Shown in pieces: positions 15,148 through 17,552 of a stretch of 17,552 bases of DNA (positions are counted from its first letter, which is position 1; every line of letters begins with the position of its first letter). The translations under genes and the position numbers were made by a program. This DNA comes from Nitrososphaerales archaeon TH5896 (GTDB lineage Archaea > Thermoproteota > Nitrososphaeria > Nitrososphaerales > Nitrososphaeraceae), in the NCBI GenBank assembly GCA_014523625.1, contig JAATVP010000012.1, forward strand, positions 1-17,552. Reading direction: 5' to 3'. The notes below the pieces were generated by a model. That model did not search any database and was not told the DNA's origin. It was given only the letters and a program-made list of their open reading frames with translations.

Positions 15148-15156
15148 CTTATAATG
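15148..15156 (-). promoter_or_regulatory. TATA box of the RadA-like gene
   Basis: Minus strand reads CATTATAAG. A start of transcription 24-27 nt downstream (about 15125) excludes the ATG at 15140 and favours ATG 15119. Confidence 0.4.
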
Positions 15157-15526
15157 AGTAATGTGTGTTGCCATGGGGGAGGGATAGTTAGATTTGTCTT
15201 GAGATAAAATAATTGTCCATTGTCTGAATCGATATTGCACCGCGGAGACCACATCATATCTATATATAGAATAAATAGTTGAAGTTCTAACAAAGGCATA
15301 TTATAACGAAGAGAAATAAATTAAAAGACAACTTTTCTTGAATATTTAAGAGTCAGCGATCCTAGCCGGCCGCCAAGACAGTACAAAATATGAGGCATTA
15401 AGTTTAGAATGAGAGACGCCTCCGTTTAGGAATTCGTACAAAAAAAGAGTGATAAACAAACCCCGCCTTGTCGATCACTAAGCTCATCAGCGCGAATAAA
15501 ATGTCATAATACAGGCATTAGGAAAA
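15157..15526. other. non-coding spacer
   Basis: No intact gene or remnant. It contains a TATA-like run (ATCTATATATAG, about 15257-15268), a short GC-rich patch (about 15362-15375, AGCCGGCCGCC) that stands out from the AT-rich surroundings, and AGTGAT/ATCACT pairing around 15449-15480. The frame open across 14935-15252 on the minus strand is a shadow of the RadA-like gene's 5' end. Confidence 0.3.
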
Positions 15527-15946
15527 TTAAGGGCGATGTAACATTTCCGAAACCTCAATAATTACTATCATCTTGTCCTTAATCTTGTTCAAGAGCTTGG
15601 CTTTATTCGGATGAACAATTTTTCCGACTACGTTGACAGGAGAGTATGCCAATATTTTTCCGTCCTCACTAATTGGAGTAGGCCCAAAGAATAAACAAAA
15701 TGCATTTCCATCGGGCCAGTAAGCAAAATCTAATTCAGAAACTTCAGTCTTTGAATTTTCTTTCACTTGCATAACTATACTTGTGTTATCAGTATACAAT
15801 TCATCACCCCATCTATTCATGTTAACAATCACTGGCAATTTCGCAAGGATTGCTTCTACCGTTTTTGGTGCTAGTGAAACATCTAATTCTATCTCAACCT
15901 CTTCATAGCCAAGATCCGGAAAGACGATTCGAATATTTCTTTTCAT
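15527..15946 (-). CDS. cyclophilin-like fold protein (PF04126 type)
   Basis: 139 residues from ATG 15946, a usual length for this family. Signature blocks: IRIVFPDLGYEEVEIELDVS (strands 1-2), APKTVEAILAKLPV with NMNRWGDELY (43-51), ELDFAYWPDGNAFCLFFGPT with PIS (71-93), YSPVNVVGKI (101-110) and a closing MIVIIEV strand. These match the small beta-barrel proteins with a cyclophilin-like fold (formerly DUF369) found in archaea and some bacteria. They lack the established prolyl-isomerase active-site residues, and no activity is known to me. The TATA sequence 15963-15971 is 21 nt upstream, giving a leaderless start. It is transcribed away from the neighbouring hydrolase remnant's 3' end. Confidence 0.8.
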   Translation of the reverse strand: MKRNIRIVFPDLGYEEVEIELDVSLAPKTVEAILAKLPVIVNMNRWGDELYTDNTSIVMQVKENSKTEVSELDFAYWPDGNAFCLFFGPTPISEDGKILAYSPVNVVGKIVHPNKAKLLNKIKDKMIVIIEVSEMLHRP

Positions 15947-15962
15947 TAATCAGGGTGACGAA

Positions 15963-15971
15963 TATTTATAA
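15963..15971 (-). promoter_or_regulatory. TATA box of the cyclophilin-like gene
   Basis: Minus strand reads TTATAAATA, centred about 21 nt before ATG 15946. Confidence 0.45.
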
Positions 15972-16028
15972 TATGCTGTATATCAAAGATTCTATTATTA
16001 CCGCAGAATAAAGAGATAACGAATGGTA

Positions 16029-17288
16029 TTAGGAGCTGCCGGCAGCCCAAAGTTCGTCAAGCCAATCAAATATTCTCTGATTGGCTAGAGATATCGCAGC
16101 AACATGACAATGATCTCCAGCACCCTCTTCTGAAGTAAATAGAAAATATTTCTACATATGTGACAACTCATCATAAACCGTCTTAGGCTAACCTGGAAAA
16201 GAAACATCTTCTTGGACTTCCATAACTAGAGTCGGACATTTTATCTTCTTAGCTATTCCTTTTAGAGTGAACTCTTTGCACTTTTGCAAAAGCTCAAATG
16301 GCGTATTTGCCCCAAAGGCCCACATCCCATTAGGAAACGACCATCTCGCTGAAGTGTTTAGCCCCCATCGTATTAACCAGATCTGAATTTATACTAGATA
16401 CTATAACTTCGAGAGGAGAATTTCGATATTTCCCAATAAATGATTCATACAAATCAAATACTCCATCATTAAGAATACAGGCAGGAAAGTCTCTCTTCGC
16501 ATGCTGCAGCCCGTTCTGCAAAATATCCACCGAGACTTATTCCTATTAAAGCTATCCGGCTAGGAAATACCTCCTCCATTGAATTCGGATTTTCACGCCT
16601 ATCGCAATTCAAGACGTAATCTATAACTGGTGTTACTACTTTTTTTCCCTAAAAGGAATTCCTTGTTTAGTATCACCTTTCCTTGGCCTGGGCCTTCAGA
16701 AGTTACATATTTGTATTCTCTTTGAAGCGCTGCGACAACACATTGTGAATAAAGCTCTTCCTGAGTCCCATCAAAACCTGTATCCACAATCAGGATTGGT
16801 GTGGATTCATTTTTACAAGTATTACTTTTAATACCTTTAGTGGTATCACCCCCATCTGCAATTTCAAAAGGTGCGAAAAAGTACTCCGGTATGATAGTTC
16901 CTTCATAGGGTATCCCTATAAGTTCAAAATAATGAGGAAATAATTTCGCTGCCTCATTAAATGAGCTTACACTTTTTTTCCATGCCAAAACGATTCTAGG
17001 ATCCTTGATTTTCATGCAAAAAGAACTCTGCAGTTCTGCAATAGTTGGAAAAGCGCAGTTATGCTTGCTGTCCGCTTACAACATGCGCCAAAGAAATACA
17101 TTCATCACCAAATTTGCTGACTCTCTCAGCGGTTTTATACCATTCATTGTACAACTTTCAAAATCACCTTCCTTGATACTATGAGCTGTAGACACGCATT
17201 CACCAATATCTGCTCCCTCATAGTAAGCGGACCCTAAAGCTCTGATCAATTGAAATGAAAATGCCGGATCGCTAAAGATTAATTTCAT
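16029..17288 (-). pseudogene. alpha/beta hydrolase (acyl-peptidase-like), heavily decayed
   Basis: Reassembled across frames it is a nearly full-length member (about 400 residues) of a thaumarchaeal alpha/beta hydrolase family. From ATG 17288: LIFSDPAFSFQLIRALGSAY, YEGADIGEC, IKEGDFES; frameshift near 17145; WYKTAERVSKFGDECISLAH; TAA at 17059-17061; then IKDPRIVLAWKKS, PYEGTIIPEYFFAPF, VDTGFDGTQEELY, EGPGQG; two shifts around 16640-16665, one at an A7 run; VTPVIDYVLN and IALIGISLGGYFAERAAA (nucleophile Ser in GISLGG); shift near 16490; CILNDGVFDLYES; shift near 16340; NGMWAFGANTPFELL, KCPTLVM; TAG 16188-16190; TAG 16152-16154; GAGDHCH (catalytic His); NQRIFDWLDELW; TAA 16029. Five or more frameshifts and three nonsense codons make it certainly dead. 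TATA sequence at 17316-17324. Substrate unknown. Confidence 0.85.
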
Positions 17289-17315
17289 TCAGTTTTCCTA
17301 GGTCGCGCCGAGCCA

Positions 17316-17324
17316 TATATAATA
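17316..17324 (-). promoter_or_regulatory. relic TATA box of the hydrolase pseudogene
   Basis: Minus strand reads ATTATATAT, centred about 32 nt before ATG 17288. Still canonical although the gene is dead. Confidence 0.35.
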
Positions 17325-17552
17325 CTTTTTTCTTGATCTCATCATATCTCAAAGGGATAGGTATTCCCAAGTGGAGCTTGTTTACACGGACATCAGAAAG
17401 TTAGCGATCAAAAATATGAACATTAAAAAGAGTATTACAATTCTTGCCTTGTATTGCATACACACGTGGTCCGTAACCTGAGTAGTACTCGTAATATAAA
17501 AGTCGGTTCGCATAGACAAAAACAAACTTGTGATGCGGTCACCGGGATTTGA
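17325..17552. other. non-coding end of window
   Basis: No gene, remnant, tRNA or repeat recognised on either strand. Confidence 0.4.

Noticed and set aside
14935..15252. 105-codon minus-strand ORF overlapping the start of the RadA-like gene
   Set aside because: It is out of frame with the zinc ribbon and its composition in the overlap is explained by the real gene; the TATA box at 15148-15156 lies inside it.
15440..15500. C/D-box sRNA (CTGATGA on the minus strand)
   Set aside because: The first C-box position is wrong and no D box (CTGA) is found at a suitable distance.
16060..16086. 9-bp perfect inverted repeat (AGCCAATCA/TGATTGGCT) and the nearby palindrome GCTGCCGGCAGC (16034-16045) as a terminator or attachment site
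   Set aside because: Both lie inside the C-terminal coding part of the hydrolase remnant (NQRIFDWLDELWAAGS), so they are adequately explained as former coding sequence.
16182..16195. TTAGGCTAACCTGG as a sixth DtxR-like box
   Set aside because: It lacks the final AA, lies in the middle of the hydrolase coding remnant and is not near any start.
701..17288. All frameshifts as long-read sequencing errors
   Set aside because: An 866-codon and a 363-codon gene with many homopolymers are fully open in the same window, and several lesions are substitutions or a 5-bp duplication. Individual homopolymer shifts (for example 16640-16646, 3847-3853) could still be errors.

Overview
The window looks like a slow-evolving, gene-poor chromosomal stretch of an AT-rich ammonia-oxidising archaeon (Nitrososphaeria/Thaumarchaeota, most likely close to Nitrososphaera or Nitrosocosmicus). 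The grounds are family content (thaumarchaeal-type PQQ-dependent sugar dehydrogenase and aquaporin, a DUF5679-like zinc protein, a one-domain winged-helix regulator, a DtxR-family regulator with a CPHGxPIP tail, NHL-repeat secreted protein, stand-alone hydantoinase-A-like protein) and gene structure (archaeal TATA boxes about 20-40 nt before starts, frequent TTG starts, almost no Shine-Dalgarno motifs). This assignment is inference; no rRNA or other marker is present.

Layout. 1-1440 (+): remnant of a secreted protein, a broken DtxR-type metal regulator, and an intact 45-residue C2H2 zinc-finger protein. 1435-3310: a gene-poor iron-flavoured block with a secreted FTR1-type periplasmic domain (-), a winged-helix regulator (-), a divergent small membrane protein (+), and copies of a 14-nt box (TTA[G/A]N5CCTAA) resembling a DtxR operator. 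3458-7258: a decayed PQQ sugar dehydrogenase (+) facing an intact 866-residue hydantoinase/oxoprolinase-like protein (-), whose promoter carries another box. 7259-9809: mostly empty DNA, a small zinc-ribbon protein (+) and a secreted six-bladed NHL propeller (-). 10102-11333: a dead aquaporin and an unrecognised dead gene. 11594-15946: five apparently intact minus-strand genes (DUF5679-like zinc protein, CARDB-like beta-sandwich, alanine-rich/basic-tail protein, zinc-ribbon plus degenerate RecA/RadA-like protein, cyclophilin-like protein). 16029-17288: an alpha/beta hydrolase with at least five frameshifts and three nonsense codons.

Four recognisable genes are dead and two or three further unrecognised regions are probably dead. 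Lesions are both substitutions to stop codons and indels, while long genes among them remain open, so this is genuine decay more likely than sequencing noise. No operon longer than one gene is evident; most intact genes have their own TATA box.

I found no CRISPR array, transposase, tRNA, rRNA, defence or biosynthetic cluster. The best candidate for something undescribed is the set of five DtxR-like boxes at transcription-start positions, one of which precedes no convincing gene but a foldable 1702-1815 element, next to a broken DtxR gene.
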